From the NCBI GenBank assembly GCA_029834535.1, contig JAQMWT010000484.1:62001-126000 (forward strand): 64,000 bases of DNA, written 5' to 3'. Source of the stretch: Chrysophaeum taylorii (taxonomy: Eukaryota > Sar > Pelagophyceae > Pelagomonadales > Pelagomonadaceae). The notes under the pieces are model-generated. The model saw only the letters and a program-made list of their open reading frames with translations. It searched no databases and was not told the DNA's origin. Below, piece after piece: positions 30,718 through 39,766 of this stretch. The translations under genes were made by a program, and so were the position numbers. The number at the start of each line of letters is the position of its first letter. Position 1 is the first letter of the stretch.

Positions 30718-33603
30718 ATGTCCGGGAAGTTCTACGAGATGCAGTTTCGGCGCAAGCTCGATGCCGCAATGAGTCGCGCGTCCGAGGTGCTGGAGACGTC
30801 GATTCGGCCTGTGCGGTGCGACCTGGCGTCGCACGAGTACGAGGACAAGTTCGAGGTGGCGAACTGCGTGACGTCGCTGGCACTGGAAGCCGTGCTAGCG
30901 TTGTTGGAGGGCGAGCTCAAGGTCGAGGACGTCGCCAAGAAGCTCGATGGGTCCAGCAAGCTCAAGTTTGAGTCGAAGGAGACGTGCGTGTACGCGGGAG
31001 AGGAGACGCGCGAAGTGAAGGGGCCCAAGGTGACCGTGTCGCAGGAGACGAAGAGGCCGAGCCTTCTGGGGAGCGGTAAGAGTGCGCGCGAGGAGACGAT
31101 GCAGACGACGGTGACGGTCACCGAGCACGCGTGGACGCACTCGTTCGACTACTCGCTGCGGCTCGTCGGGGCGCGCGACGAGGAGGTCGTCGCTACGCTC
31201 GTGTCGCGGTCGCGGTCGCACAAGCTCAAGACGGTGGCGATGGAGCACGCGCCCAAGCCGGCCGAGAAGATAAACCAGCCCATCTCGCTGAGCCTCAAAC
31301 AGCTCGGAGACGTGCTCGGGAAGCCGATCGAGCGCGACACTGCCGCGTGCAAGACGCCTCGGCGCAACGAGCAGGTCGAGGACGTGCTCCGGGTGCTGCA
31401 CGAGCTCGCGGGGTGGTGCCGGAACGTTCTTCGTGCATTCCCGAACGACGACTTCTCGTCCGACTCGTCGCACGACTACTTCCATCAGGCCGTCGAGGGC
31501 GTGTTTTCTCCGCCAGCGTTCGCGTGCTTCGTGCGCGACGACGAAAACAAGGTCGCGGTCGTGAACCGCGCGGAGAGGTTGAATTTGGTGCGCGAGATGA
31601 AACGCTCCTTCGAGGAGCAAGCGACGATCGTTGTGGCCGCGACCAAGAAGACCGAGCTCCATTTGCTCGACGGCGAAGAAGCGAGGCTGTGTCTCGCGCT
31701 CCGCGTGCTCCAGACGCTCTCGTCGGACTACGCGTCGGCCGTCGGGTACCTCGAGAGCATGTTGCGCGCCCAGCTCGAGGACGCGGTCGGCAAGGAGCTC
31801 ACCGCCGCGGGCTTCGCCGAGTACGCGGCCTACCACGATCGCCTGCTGTTCTCGCCCGACTTCGAGCCGCGCCCGTTTTCGTTCTCCGTCAGGCGCTCCG
31901 CGGCGAGCTTCCCCGACGGCGAGGTGCGGGTCGACCTCGACGACCAGCCCGTTCAGACGATAGTGCGATGCGTCCCGGCGGGCGCAATGCGCTTCAAGAT
32001 TGGTGGCGCCTCGAGCGTCACGTTCCGCGGCGACCGCTACGCGCATGCCTACGTCGCGCGGACGTTCGGTAACCGCAAGCCGCCGCCGCCGACGCTGGCC
32101 GCGCGAGCGCGACAGTTCTCGTCTTTTATGCTGCTCGTCGGCAAAATCGTGGCCCCAGACGAATTCTCGCCGTCGCACGCCATCATCCTCAAAAACAAGG
32201 ACGAGATCGTGATCCCCCTGGTCCTCGATCCGCTCCCCACCCCCAAGGAGTTCGCCGACGCGATCGAGTCGCTCTCTCCCGAGCAACGAGCCTTCTGCGA
32301 AGCGTTCCGGGCGATGCAGCTCGCGTCCTCGCTCTTCGCCATCCTCGTCGTCCAGCTCAAGCCGCAGGTTGAGGCCGTGCTTAACCTCGCGCCGGGCGCG
32401 CTCACCAAGGAAATCGCGCTCACAGAATCCTTGATGCAGCTCTTTATCGAATATTCGATCCCGACCGACATGCTCTCGTACGACGGCGATGCGGACGCGC
32501 CGGCTTCCGTCAAAATCGCGGCGGTCAAGAGTCACGTCGAACAAATTCAGGCCATCATCGCCAAAGAGCGCGAAAATGACCTCAAGGCCACGGCTCAAGA
32601 AACGTTGCATGCTTCCCTCGCCACGCATAGGGCTCAACTCGGCTCCAAGGATTCCATGGAGGAGGACGAGGAGTGCGAGGACGGCGTCTTCGGCGGCCTC
32701 TTCGGCGGCGTCGCGGCTTTCGAGTGCGACAGCATGGACCTCAACTCTATTCAACCTACGGCGCACGTGGGCGCCGCGCCGGTCGCTACGAAGGGGGCGA
32801 TGACCTTTGGCGCATCAGCTCGAAGCGGTGGGTCTCGCGGCAGTGATCAGTCGATGCTCATGAGAAGCGTGGCAACGAAAGCTGCAGCACCGAGAGCGGC
32901 GGCTATGAAAATGAATAAAAAATCCGCGGCAGCTCCCCCACCGCCTGTCCAGATGGGTGTCACGCTCCAATCCGAGGTGGCTCAACATCAGCCGCCGAAG
33001 CCTTCCCGAGCGACGGCGCCGCCGCAGCCAGCGGAAGCGACCGAGCCGCAGCAGCCCCCGCGACACCAGGAGCAACAAGCCGCCCCGAGTGCCAGCTACG
33101 ACGTTACGACGCTGCCCAAGCGACTCGATGCCAATTTCAAGATCCTCGACACCGACTCGCAGCTCCGTCCGACGACGATCAAACTAGGTTCCCCGTGGAA
33201 GCGGACGGCCAACAAGTCCATCTTGGCCAAGTCGACCACGGAAACCCTCGGCGAATCAGACCTCGCCAAGGAGCGCGCGCGGGCTTTCGACCTCCTCGAC
33301 GCCTTGACTCGCTCGGGTGGTCTCGACCTTACCTCCACAACGCTCCACGTCGTAGTCGCCATCACCCACAGCTTCGACAAGTCTATTGTCGACACGCTCG
33401 TCGTCGACAACGTCGACCCCGTCCTCAAGGCCGAGCGCGCCTCGCTCATCATCGCCTCTACGTTGCACGATCGCCCCATCGCTTCCCTGGTCGCACCCAG
33501 CCGCCTTCCAAAAGTGGCTGCTGCGTCGCCGCTCCTTCTGCCGCCGCCCGAAGACGACGTCGTCGAGGAGCTCCGCGACGAAGCCATCGCCGCGGATTAC
33601 TGA
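30718..33603 (+). CDS. Conserved protein of unknown function (961 aa)
   Basis: A single-exon 961-aa protein, 231 bp after the giant gene on the same strand. Two parts look conserved in character: an N-terminal domain (about 1-180, FYEMQFRRKLDAAMSRASEV) and a central domain ending in SPEQRAFCEAFRAMQLASSL, then LKPQVEAVLNLAPGALTKEI and LMQLFIEYSIPTDMLSYDG (about 515-600). I have seen this block in uncharacterised proteins of other protists, but no function is attached to it. A Gly/Phe and Pro/Gln-rich linker (about 640-790) precedes a C-terminal helical domain (LAKERARAFDLLDALTRSGG, then TTLHVVVAITHSFDKSI). The last part resembles the C-terminal segment that follows VWA/VIT-type proteins, but that is only a hint. 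No signal peptide or membrane segment. Confidence 0.75.
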   Translation: MSGKFYEMQFRRKLDAAMSRASEVLETSIRPVRCDLASHEYEDKFEVANCVTSLALEAVLALLEGELKVEDVAKKLDGSSKLKFESKETCVYAGEETREVKGPKVTVSQETKRPSLLGSGKSAREETMQTTVTVTEHAWTHSFDYSLRLVGARDEEVVATLVSRSRSHKLKTVAMEHAPKPAEKINQPISLSLKQLGDVLGKPIERDTAACKTPRRNEQVEDVLRVLHELAGWCRNVLRAFPNDDFSSDSSHDYFHQAVEGVFSPPAFACFVRDDENKVAVVNRAERLNLVREMKRSFEEQATIVVAATKKTELHLLDGEEARLCLALRVLQTLSSDYASAVGYLESMLRAQLEDAVGKELTAAGFAEYAAYHDRLLFSPDFEPRPFSFSVRRSAASFPDGEVRVDLDDQPVQTIVRCVPAGAMRFKIGGASSVTFRGDRYAHAYVARTFGNRKPPPPTLAARARQFSSFMLLVGKIVAPDEFSPSHAIILKNKDEIVIPLVLDPLPTPKEFADAIESLSPEQRAFCEAFRAMQLASSLFAILVVQLKPQVEAVLNLAPGALTKEIALTESLMQLFIEYSIPTDMLSYDGDADAPASVKIAAVKSHVEQIQAIIAKERENDLKATAQETLHASLATHRAQLGSKDSMEEDEECEDGVFGGLFGGVAAFECDSMDLNSIQPTAHVGAAPVATKGAMTFGASARSGGSRGSDQSMLMRSVATKAAAPRAAAMKMNKKSAAAPPPPVQMGVTLQSEVAQHQPPKPSRATAPPQPAEATEPQQPPRHQEQQAAPSASYDVTTLPKRLDANFKILDTDSQLRPTTIKLGSPWKRTANKSILAKSTTETLGESDLAKERARAFDLLDALTRSGGLDLTSTTLHVVVAITHSFDKSIVDTLVVDNVDPVLKAERASLIIASTLHDRPIASLVAPSRLPKVAAASPLLLPPPEDDVVEELRDEAIAADY

Positions 33604-33944
33604 ATTAAGCGACGCTATTGTCTTTATTCGATGGCTTCTCCATCGTGCCGTTTCGCGTCGTAAGCTAAGAAGTACAATCTATGGCGCACCTTGCTGCGTC
33701 GTTCGTCCCCAAACACATCTTGGAGCAAGCAAGGAAGCCAGGGGAGTATCAATCGGCAAATAGGAGGTAGGAAAAAAATAAATACCATCTTATGTGCACC
33801 AAGCAGAAAGCATATTGTGGAAAAGGATGACCATTAGTTCGTCTGACGATACTCGGTCCGGAGCTTTTGATGTATCCACCACAACAGGGTCGTTGATTGA
33901 TTTGCCTCTCCGTGTCCGTCCTAAGGATCCGTTGAAAAGCTCCA

Positions 33945-34571
33945 ATGTTTCTGGTCCAGAGTATGGTGCAGAGTATGATCACGCTTTACGGAAATCGAAT
34001 GTGTCCCTACGCACAACGGTGCGTCATATCGTTGGAGTACGTGCAAGCGGCCTACGAGAACGTCGAAGTGAATTTGTATGGATCCGGCGGCTTCACCAAG
34101 GCTCAGCTGCAGCAAGTTGAGGCGCGGTCGGGGTTGGAGCCCAAAGGGTACGTTCCCGTGCTCCGTGTCGCGAGCGACGTGGTGCGCGAGTCGTCGATGT
34201 GCGTGCGACGAGTTGCGCGCGAGTTCGAGGCGCTCGAGCCCGGGGACGCGGCCGCCGCCGACCGGCTGATCGAGTTGTGCGACGGCAAATTGTCGACCGA
34301 AGGCAGGCGAGCGGTGGAGAAAGGTCAACGGAGAAGCGCGGGCCTCGACGAATGCCTGCGGGAGGTTGACGAGGCGCTAGAGGGACGTCCCTACCTCGCG
34401 GGACAAACGTTCTCGACGGCCGACGCCTGCCTCGTCCCCTTTTTGTTCCGCGTGGACCAGGGCCTCGAGATCCCGGCCGAGTACGATCGTCTCCGCGAGT
34501 ACCTCACCCGCGTCTTGGCCGAGCCGCACGTCAAGAGGACAATGCCTCGGACCTGGTGGTGGTGGTGGTGA
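33945..34571 (+). CDS. Glutathione S-transferase, Cys-type (omega/DHAR-like)
   Basis: A 208-aa thioredoxin-fold GST. The N-terminal ITLYGNRMCPYAQRCVISLE has a catalytic CPYA motif (Cys20), as in omega, lambda and DHAR classes that act as thiol transferases or dehydroascorbate reductases. The cis-Pro loop is GYVPVLRVASDVVRESSMC. The C-terminal helical domain has LEGRPYLAGQTFSTADACLV, the usual substrate-domain Asp block. A second ATG (MVQSMITLY) seven codons on may be the real start, as it gives the standard N-terminus. The protein ends in five Trp (a TGG repeat), which is unusual. Convergent with ClpC. Confidence 0.85.
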   Translation: MFLVQSMVQSMITLYGNRMCPYAQRCVISLEYVQAAYENVEVNLYGSGGFTKAQLQQVEARSGLEPKGYVPVLRVASDVVRESSMCVRRVAREFEALEPGDAAAADRLIELCDGKLSTEGRRAVEKGQRRSAGLDECLREVDEALEGRPYLAGQTFSTADACLVPFLFRVDQGLEIPAEYDRLREYLTRVLAEPHVKRTMPRTWWWWW

Positions 34572-34671
34572 TCGGAATTCTCCAACCTCCTCGAGCACTG
34601 CAGATTTTTTAAAAAAGTGTAGTATTCATCACGGCGCGACCGACCAATTACTACTACGTACATACACCGCG

Positions 34672-34858
34672 CGTCGTCGTCGTCGTCGTCGTCGTCATCG
34701 TCGGGAGGCGCTACCTACCTGCCCGCCTGCCTGCCTGCACAGGGAGCGTGTCCGCACGTGTTCAAAAACAAGAACACGGTTCTCCTTCTTCTACAGAAGA
34801 CGGTTGCGGCGGCGCAAGGACGACGACCAGCCAGCCAGCCAGCCAGCCAGCCTCCCTC
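34672..34858. repeat. Simple repeats in the GST/ClpC intergenic tail region
   Basis: A GTC run (34672-34702), a short CTGC run (about 34725-34738) and a CCAG run (about 34830-34852) lie between the two convergent 3' ends. Confidence 0.9.
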
Positions 34859-34878
34859 CCTCTCTCTCGCGAATAGAG

Positions 34879-37574
34879 TCAGGGGGACGCCGGGGGAAAG
34901 GGCATGAGGGAGTCGTCGTCGACGCGAGATTTCTTCTTCGGCAAGGGAGCCGGCGCGAAGGCTGGAGCGCCTCCTCCGGGATCTTGCCGACTACCGACGG
35001 CCTGGCGCACGAAGTCGAGACCACCCGCGGGGTCCACCGGAGATTTTTTCGAATTCGAGGTGTCTTCGATGCCGTCGGCGGCCATGTCGACGGGGACTCG
35101 CCACGTTTTTTTATCGGCCGTGCAGACGACGTCGTGGGTGATGGGGTCGAAGTCGAAGTGGAGGGAAGTGGCGTCGGCGGGGAGGTCGGTGGGGAGGCGG
35201 TCGGCGAGGACGCACTCGGCAACAGGATCCTCGACAAAGCGCTGGACCGCTCGCCGCAGAGGTCGGGCGCCGTAGTTACGGTCGGCAGCTGCACTCAAGA
35301 TGGCCGTCTTGAGGGCGTCGCCGACCTCGAGATTTCGCTTGAGCGAGACCCGGGCGCGACCGGCGACGTCGCCGAGCGAGAGATCGAGGATCTTGGCCAG
35401 GTCCGCGTCGGCGAGGGCGTCGAAGACGACGATCTCGTCGAGGCGGTTGAGAAACTCGGGTCGGAAGGTCTCCTTGAGTGCCTCGCTGACGACGCTCTTT
35501 TGGTTGCTCTTGGGGTTGGCCAAGATGGCCTGGCTGCCGACGTTGCTGGTGAATATGACGACGACGTTGGTGAAGTCGACCACGCGGCCCTTGGCATCCT
35601 GTACGCGACCGTCCTCGAGGAGGCCGAGGAGGACGTTGTATATGTCGGGGTGGGCCTTCTCGATCTCGTCGAAGAGGACAAGGGAGTGGGGGCGCGTGCG
35701 GACGGCGTTGGTGAGTTGGCCGCCCGAGTCGTAGCCGACGTATCCGGGGGGCGAGCCGAGGAGGCGAGCGACCGTGTGACGCTCGGAAAACTCGCCCATA
35801 TCGAAGCGGATCATGGCGTCGACCGAGCCGTAGTAGGTCTCGGCAAGCTGCTTGGCCACGAACGTCTTGCCGACGCCGGTAGGGCCTGCGAACAAGAAGG
35901 ACGCGACGGGCCGCTTGGAGCCGCGCATGCCGACGCGCGCTCGACGCACCGCGCGCGCGACCGCGCGAACGGCGACGTCCTGGCCGATTATGGTCTGATG
36001 GAGGCGGTCCTCGAGGTCGAGGAGGGCGAGGGACTCGGGACGGCTCAGCTTGTCGACGGGGATGCCGGTCCACATCGACACGACGCGCGCGACGTCGTCC
36101 TCGGTGACGGAGACGTCCGCGTCGGCGGGCTTTTCGTCCCGATCGTCGTCGTAAAAGCTCGTCGCGCGCACCTGGGCGTTGGCGCCGGCCTCGTCGAGCA
36201 AATCGATTGCCTTGTCGGGGAGGAAGCGGTCGTTGATGTAGCGTTTGCCGTAGGCTGCGGCGGCCTCGACGGCCTCGGGCGCGTAGGCGACGCCGTGGTG
36301 TTCCTCGTAGCTCGCGCGCAGGCCCTCGAGGATTTCCACCGTTTCTGATATCGACGACTCCGGGACGCTCACGGGCTGAAACCTCCTTTCCAAGGCGGCG
36401 TCCTTCTCGATGTACTTGCGGTACTCGGCCAATGTCGTCGCGCCGAGGCACTGGAGCGACGATCTCGCGAGAGCGGGCTTGAGGATGTTGGCCGCGTCGA
36501 TCGCGCCCTCGGCGGCGCCCGCGCCGACGAGCGTGTGGAGTTCGTCGATGAACAATATCGTGTTCTCGTCTTCGGCGGCCTCGCGGATCACGGCTTGGAG
36601 CCGTTCCTCGAACTCCCCACGATACTTGGTCCCCGCGACCAGCATCGAGATTTCGAGCGTGTGGAGACGTTTTCCTCGAAGCCGCCTCGGCACGCGTCCC
36701 TCGGAGATCCGCGCCGCGAGCCCCTCGGCGATCGCCTGTCGAGACTACACCTCACGCAAATCACAGCCTGCCGCACCGTCTTGCCGACGCCCGGGTCTCC
36801 GACGAGGCAGGGGTTACTCTTGCGGCGTCGGACGAGGATCTGGATGACGCGCTCGAGTTGCTCGTCGCGCCCGACGCACGGGTCGAGCTTGCCCTCGGCC
36901 GCGAGCGCCGTCAGGTCGCAACCGCACGACTCGAGGGTCGTCGTCCTCGTCTCGGCCCCGCCGACACCAACAAGCTCGAGGCTCCGCTTGGCGTCGCGCT
37001 CGACGGCGATCCGGAGAGTAGCGGGGTCGACCTCCAGCCGCTCGAGAGCCGCGACCGCCGCCGATTGGTCGTCTCGCAGCATCGCCAGCAACAGGTGTTC
37101 CGACCGCACCTCGTCGCTCCCGAGCGCCTCGGCCTCCTTCAGCGCAAGCCGGAACGTCGCTTTGGACTTGGCCGTGAACGGCAGCGGCTCCTGTTCCCGC
37201 TGAAACAACTCCTCGAGCTTAAAATCGCTCAAACGACCCTGCGCCGGAGGCGCGTTGCTCATCTCCGCGACCACCCTCTGCACGTCCCCGAGCTTCACCT
37301 TGGCGGCCTTCAACGCGGACTCGGCGTTTTCGGGATTGTGCACCACGCCCAAAAACAGCTGTTCGGTACCCACTTCCCCGACGCCCACGCGACGCGTTTC
37401 TTGCTGCGCGTACATCAGCACGTTCACGGCCTCGGCCCCAAACTTGTCGAACAGCATCGTCACGGTTGTTGTCCTTCGCGTCGCCCGACCTCCGACGTGC
37501 CGCGCCGGGTTCGTCACCACAACAAAGCCCCCGGCGCCGCCGAAGAGGACCGACGCCAATACCAACATCACCAT
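34879..37574 (-). CDS. clpC: ClpC-type Hsp100 chaperone, probably plastid-targeted
   Basis: ClpC unfolds proteins for the ClpP protease and helps plastid import. Exons 36777-37574 and 34879-36735 join over a 41-nt GT-AG intron exactly after the Walker A Thr (GDPGVGKT, residues 259-266), giving 884 aa. The Clp_N repeats begin FDKFGAEAVNVLMYAQQETR. The second AAA domain has GPTGVGKT (about 550-557), GYVGYDSGG and FRPEFLNRLDEIVVF. The leader MVMLVLASVLFGGAGGFVVV is a signal peptide with Phe after the likely cut site, as in ochrophyte plastid preproteins. I chose the ATG at 37574 for that reason; the frame is open further up. In many red-lineage algae clpC is plastid-encoded, so a nuclear gene is notable. 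The C-terminus is extended and Pro/Lys-rich. Confidence 0.92.
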
Positions 37575-37732
37575 CACCACACGTCGTGAGTCACACAACC
37601 ACCCACCACGCGAACCCGCGCGAACCAACGGATTTAAATAAACAAGAAACCCGAGCCACCACCAGCAACGGCCCGTGCAAGAACACTGCACCGTCCGCAC
37701 CAAGAAAAAGAAGAAAGAAGAACAACAGCCAT

Positions 37733-38359
37733 ATGGCCGCAGTAGTGGCCGTACGTGCAGTCTCGCGGCTCATGGAATCGCGGAACCTCCGATTCTTCTC
37801 GACCTCCAGCCTCCCCGAGGCCTACCCCTTGGCGATGAAACTGACGCACTGGGCCGTTGGGGGCGGCGTCATCGGCTGCTTTGGGACCGTCCAGGCCGCC
37901 ATGTACACGACCAAGGACTACCAGCCGATCCCGGGCATGGGCAAGGGTGAACTCATGGGCCTTCACAAGTCCTTCGGGTTGCTGGTCGGGGCGGCGGTCG
38001 TGCCGCGGGTGCTCCTCCGCCTCGCGTCGACGCTCCCCCCCGAGCTTCCAGGCCGCGCCCTCGAGCACATCCTCGCCAAGGCCGGCCACTACGCACTCTA
38101 CGCCGGCATGCTCTTCATGCCGGCCTCGGGCATTGCCATGGGCTACTACGGCGGAAAGGGTCTCCCTTTCTTTGGCTACCACATCCCTGGCGCTACGCCC
38201 GATAAGAAAAACCCCAAGATCGCCGGCAATGCCTTCAAGGCGCACAAGCTCGTGGGCCAGGGCTTCGAGATCGTCACTCTCGGACATTTCGGCGCCGTTG
38301 GCTGGCACATGCTCAAGGGCCAGGCCATCTGGAGGCGCATCATCCCTGGCATGTCTTAG
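37733..38359 (+). CDS. Cytochrome b561 (prokaryotic CybB type), probably mitochondrial
   Basis: A 208-aa four-helix dihaem-type membrane protein. After an Arg/Ser-rich presequence (MAAVVAVRAVSRLMESRNLR) come MKLTHWAVGGGVIGCFGTVQ (helix 1 with a His ligand), MGLHKSFGLLVGAAVVPRVL (helix 2), KAGHYALYAGMLFMPASGIA (helix 3) and TLGHFGAVGWHMLKGQAIWR (helix 4). The His pattern matches the bacterial cytochrome b561/Ni-hydrogenase b-subunit superfamily, members of which move electrons from quinol. The mitochondrial site is inferred from the presequence. The start at 37733 is 158 bp from the divergent ClpC start. Confidence 0.85.
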   Translation: MAAVVAVRAVSRLMESRNLRFFSTSSLPEAYPLAMKLTHWAVGGGVIGCFGTVQAAMYTTKDYQPIPGMGKGELMGLHKSFGLLVGAAVVPRVLLRLASTLPPELPGRALEHILAKAGHYALYAGMLFMPASGIAMGYYGGKGLPFFGYHIPGATPDKKNPKIAGNAFKAHKLVGQGFEIVTLGHFGAVGWHMLKGQAIWRRIIPGMS

Positions 38360-38699
38360 AAAGGCATGCGGACAGGCATCCCGCCCTTCCGCTCAAAGTC
38401 CACTTCATCTTCTTTCCGAAACCGTGCTGGTAGCGCGCGCTCTCGAGGCCGCTCCTTTATTTATCTATGATCTCGCTGGACGTTCCACGCACTAGGCGAC
38501 GACGCTTTCTTCTTCGCTTATTATTATCTTCTTCTTCTTCTTCTTCTTCTTCCCGGATCCCCGCGGTACGTGTTATAAATTCATAGGTGTGTGCGCTAAT
38601 GGCAGAAACAGTGCTCCTTTTATACCGAACCTAAACACCGCGCCGGATTAAACTCGGTTTTGGACCCGTTTTATTCCTGATCAAACTTTGCCAAAACTC
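38360..38699. other. 3' flanking sequence with a TTC run
   Basis: No gene. A TTC trinucleotide run lies at about 38527-38552. The end CCTAAACACCG near 38633 may mark the left edge of the following hAT remnant. Confidence 0.35.
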
Positions 38700-39603
38700 A
38701 AAAACGGTGGATAGGCAGCCAAGGCCACGACTTGCCGCAGCTTCGTCGAGGCGACGCGGGAGGCGGCCGAGGCAGCCGTCCTCTGCGGCTGGAGTGGCTC
38801 CGGCGCACGGCAGGTCGGCCTCAAGGACCCGGCGCACATCTTGGCCTGGTTTCTCGACTCCTCTAATACGCCGAAGTGTCTCTCTCTCACCCGGCTGGCA
38901 GGAGATGCGCCTCGAGGGCATCAAATAGTTCTACCCGGATCTCGCCGACCAGGACGCCGCCCTCCAGGATTTCAACGACCTTATCCTACGCCAAGCCCCC
39001 TGGGGCGACCTTATCCGCCGCAAGCAAGCCCTCGCTCATCCAACAGAAGACATCATCGCCCAAGTCAGTCTAACAAAAAGATCATCACGATCGTCAAGGT
39101 CGAGATCTGGAAGCAGACGTGGATGCACTCCACCACCTCCTACTGGGTCGTGACCAGCGCGGCGCAATTGATTCCCAAGCTTGCCCCCATCGCCATTCGC
39201 TTCGACGGGCTTGCCGTCCCCAGTCAACCGACGTCGAACTTGCCTGCAAGGCCCACAACTTCATCCACGCCAAGGCACGCAACTCCCTCCACGCCCGCAC
39301 CGTTCACATGCTCCTTTTCACGTGCTCCTTTTCACGTACATCATCCTGCGCCTCCTGAATCAGTGCTCAGAAGAACTCGACTATTTCCACCTCAAATGCA
39401 TCAGCGAGTATGCACGAGAAGACACGACCAACGACACCACCATCGACACTCCTCCTGGTGCTGACGACGACAACGATGAGCCTGTAATCATTGATCCCCC
39501 CTCAGCCGCCGCTACCCCATCGACGACCACAGAAGCAGAATCTCTCACGAGCATACGTGGCATGACGTGGTGGCGGTCCAAAACCAAAGCAGGAAAACGG
39601 CAC
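38700..39603 (+). pseudogene. hAT transposase remnant, copy 3 (longest)
   Basis: Pieces in all three plus-strand frames follow transposase order: AAVLCGWSGSGARQVGLKDP, then AHILAWFLDSSNTPKCLSLT, FYPDLADQDAALQDFNDLIL, then KVEIWKQTWMHSTTSYWVVT, SAAQLIPKLAPIAIRFDGLA, VELACKAHNFIHAKARNSLH, and finally HVLLFTYIILRLLNQCSEEL with an acidic tail. The AxxxIHAKARNSLH block is the usual hAT dimerisation motif (xxxxIHSKKRNRL). Several frameshifts separate the blocks, and a short duplicated stretch lies around 39305-39340. It is a decayed plain DNA transposon. Confidence 0.7.
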
Positions 39604-39766
39604 TGAGTATTGGACAGTTTTAAACTGGTTTAAAACCTTAAAATCTGGATTAAACTTTTGTCGGTGTTAATTATTACAGGTCAGGCAGAAATGAGAAGAG
39701 CTGCCCGCAAAAACGGGTAAGTGTCAAATCCGTCGCGGAAACATGGCGGCGTTCACGACGTGAACG

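Noticed and set aside
30895-32766. 623-codon antisense open frame opposite the 961-aa gene
   Set aside because: Same GC effect; composition Arg/Leu/Glu-rich with no motif.
34804-36348. 514-codon plus-strand open frame opposite ClpC
   Set aside because: It mirrors ClpC codons, begins in a simple repeat and shows no family features.
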